This document shows positions 63,255 to 64,000 of a stretch of 64,000 nt of DNA, piece after piece. The stretch spans positions 37,771-101,770 of the forward strand of contig CAYPAW010000006.1 of NCBI GenBank assembly GCA_964408795.1, in the 5' to 3' direction. Numbering within the stretch: the first letter of the stretch is position 1; every line of letters begins with the position of its first letter. A model generated the notes under the pieces. The model was not told where the DNA came from and did not search any database. It saw nothing but the letters and a program-made list of their open reading frames with translations. A program made the position numbers and the translations under genes. The stretch is from JABMQB01 sp964408795. GTDB taxonomy: Bacteria > Bacteroidota > Bacteroidia > Bacteroidales > Prolixibacteraceae.

Positions 63255-64000
63255 ATGGACAATTCAAATACGATGAAAAACAGATTAGTTACTTTTGGGG
63301 AGATCATGCTTCGGCTCTCCACGCCGGAATATCTCAGGATTCATCAGGCTCATCAATTCAATGCAATGTTTGGCGGGGGTGAGGCCAATGTGGCTGTTTC
63401 GTTGGCCAATTATGGAATTCCGGTTGAATTTATCACCCGTTTACCGGAAAATGATCTGGGGCGTGCCTGTGTGATGGATTTGCAAAAATACGGGGTAAAT
63501 ACGGAATCCATTCTTTGGGGAGGGAATAGACTGGGAATTTACTTTCTGGAAACCGGTGCGGTGTCGAGAGGCAGTAAGGTTGTCTATGACCGTGAGCATT
63601 CAGCGGTATCCGAGATCCGGCCAGGCATGATCCCCTGGAAAAAAATCTTCGAAAAAGCAACCTGGTTTCACTGGACGGGGATTACCCCTGCGATTTCAGC
63701 CAGCGCCGCTGAAGTATGCAGGGAAGCCATTTCCTTTGCCCATGAAGCGGAAGTAACCGTTTCGTGTGATCTTAATTACAGGAAGAATTTATGGAAATAC
63801 GGAAAGACCGCCCGGGAAGTAATGCCGGATCTGGTTGAAGGGGCCGATGTGATTCTGGGAAATGAGGAAGATGCAGAGAAAGCGCTGGGAATCAAACCCC
63901 AAGGAGTGGATGTAACCCGCGGGAAAGTCGCCGGAGAGGCGTATCTCTCGGTTTCAAAACAGATCATGTCCCGCTTTCCGCGTTGCAAAAAAGTGATTAC
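63255..64000 (+). CDS. kdgK: 2-keto-3-deoxygluconate kinase, 5' part (cut by window end)
   Basis: At least 248 codons, open to the window edge; translated by hand from the ATG at 63255 (ATG 63273 is an alternative). PfkB-type N-terminus: LVTFGEIMLRLSTPEYLRI, FGGGEANVAVSLANYGIPV, ENDLGRACVMDLQKYGV; then CDLNYRKNLWKYG and ILGNEEDAEKALG. It phosphorylates KDG from mannonate dehydration to KDPG. The catalytic C-terminal motif is beyond the window. It follows uxaC by 68 bases. It is more canonical than the paralogue at 54409. Confidence 0.88.
   Translation, partial: MDNSNTMKNRLVTFGEIMLRLSTPEYLRIHQAHQFNAMFGGGEANVAVSLANYGIPVEFITRLPENDLGRACVMDLQKYGVNTESILWGGNRLGIYFLETGAVSRGSKVVYDREHSAVSEIRPGMIPWKKIFEKATWFHWTGITPAISASAAEVCREAISFAHEAEVTVSCDLNYRKNLWKYGKTAREVMPDLVEGADVILGNEEDAEKALGIKPQGVDVTRGKVAGEAYLSVSKQIMSRFPRCKKVI

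Overview
The window reads as a chromosomal segment of an anaerobic or microaerobic member of the Bacteroidota, probably Bacteroidales or a relative. Evidence: repeated TAnnTTTG -7 boxes (at 147, 29868, 31680, 34853 and others), an A/V-type ATPase operon that includes the DUF2764 subunit, exbB-exbD-tonB plus a TonB-dependent receptor with a carboxypeptidase-regulatory-like domain, LytTR two-component signalling, a Bacteroidota-type transketolase and a flavodiiron protein. Gene content is mostly ordinary chromosome with one sugar-acid island at the right end. No CRISPR array, integrase, transposase, rRNA or tRNA was seen.

Layout. 0.1-7.8 kb: ion-pumping A/V-ATPase operon (E-DUF2764-A-B-D-I-K), whose K subunit keeps the ligands of Na+-type rotors. 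7.8-10 kb: convergent exbB-exbD-tonB. 10.4-12.4 kb: NCS1-like permease coupled to a 58-codon membrane protein, then a repeat-rich spacer. 12.4-24.1 kb: GH78 rhamnosidase lipoprotein, kdsA, rarA, TPR protein, repeat-rich secreted protein, miaA, acyl-ACP thioesterase, map. 24.1-29.8 kb: secreted protein with a doubled W-M-F motif, then TonB receptor, TPR protein and a LytS/LytR-like pair. 29.9-30.3 kb: RNase P RNA. 30.6-44.5 kb: Smr protein, queA, acyltransferase/GNAT fusion, two radical-SAM proteins, mltG, flavodiiron protein, SGNH lipoprotein, transketolase, serA. 45.3-49.9 kb: a signalling cluster (SpoIIE-type phosphatase, orphan NMT1-like binding lipoprotein, RsbW-like ATPase fused to GNAT). 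50.2-53 kb: gnd and pdxB.

53-64 kb is a hexuronate/aldonate catabolic island: LarA-family enzyme, PfkB kinase, Gfo/Idh oxidoreductase, SDR (probable mannonate oxidoreductase) and a LacI regulator on the minus strand; UxaE, UxaC and a 2-keto-3-deoxygluconate-type kinase (cut by the window edge) on the plus strand. An identical 19-bp sequence containing a CG-centred imperfect palindrome lies in front of the LacI gene and in front of uxaE and is the likely operator. The LacI gene has a full helix-turn-helix but no ATG/GTG/TTG start. A truncated Nramp-like gene lies just before uxaE.

Repeats: a 137-bp element occurs twice (12165 and 22854, about 94% identical), and short CCCGA...TCGGG palindromes are scattered through several spacers. 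Most promising for new biology: the phosphatase/binding-protein/RsbW-GNAT cluster, the LarA enzyme inside a uronate island, the permease with its coupled small protein, and the 137-bp repeat.
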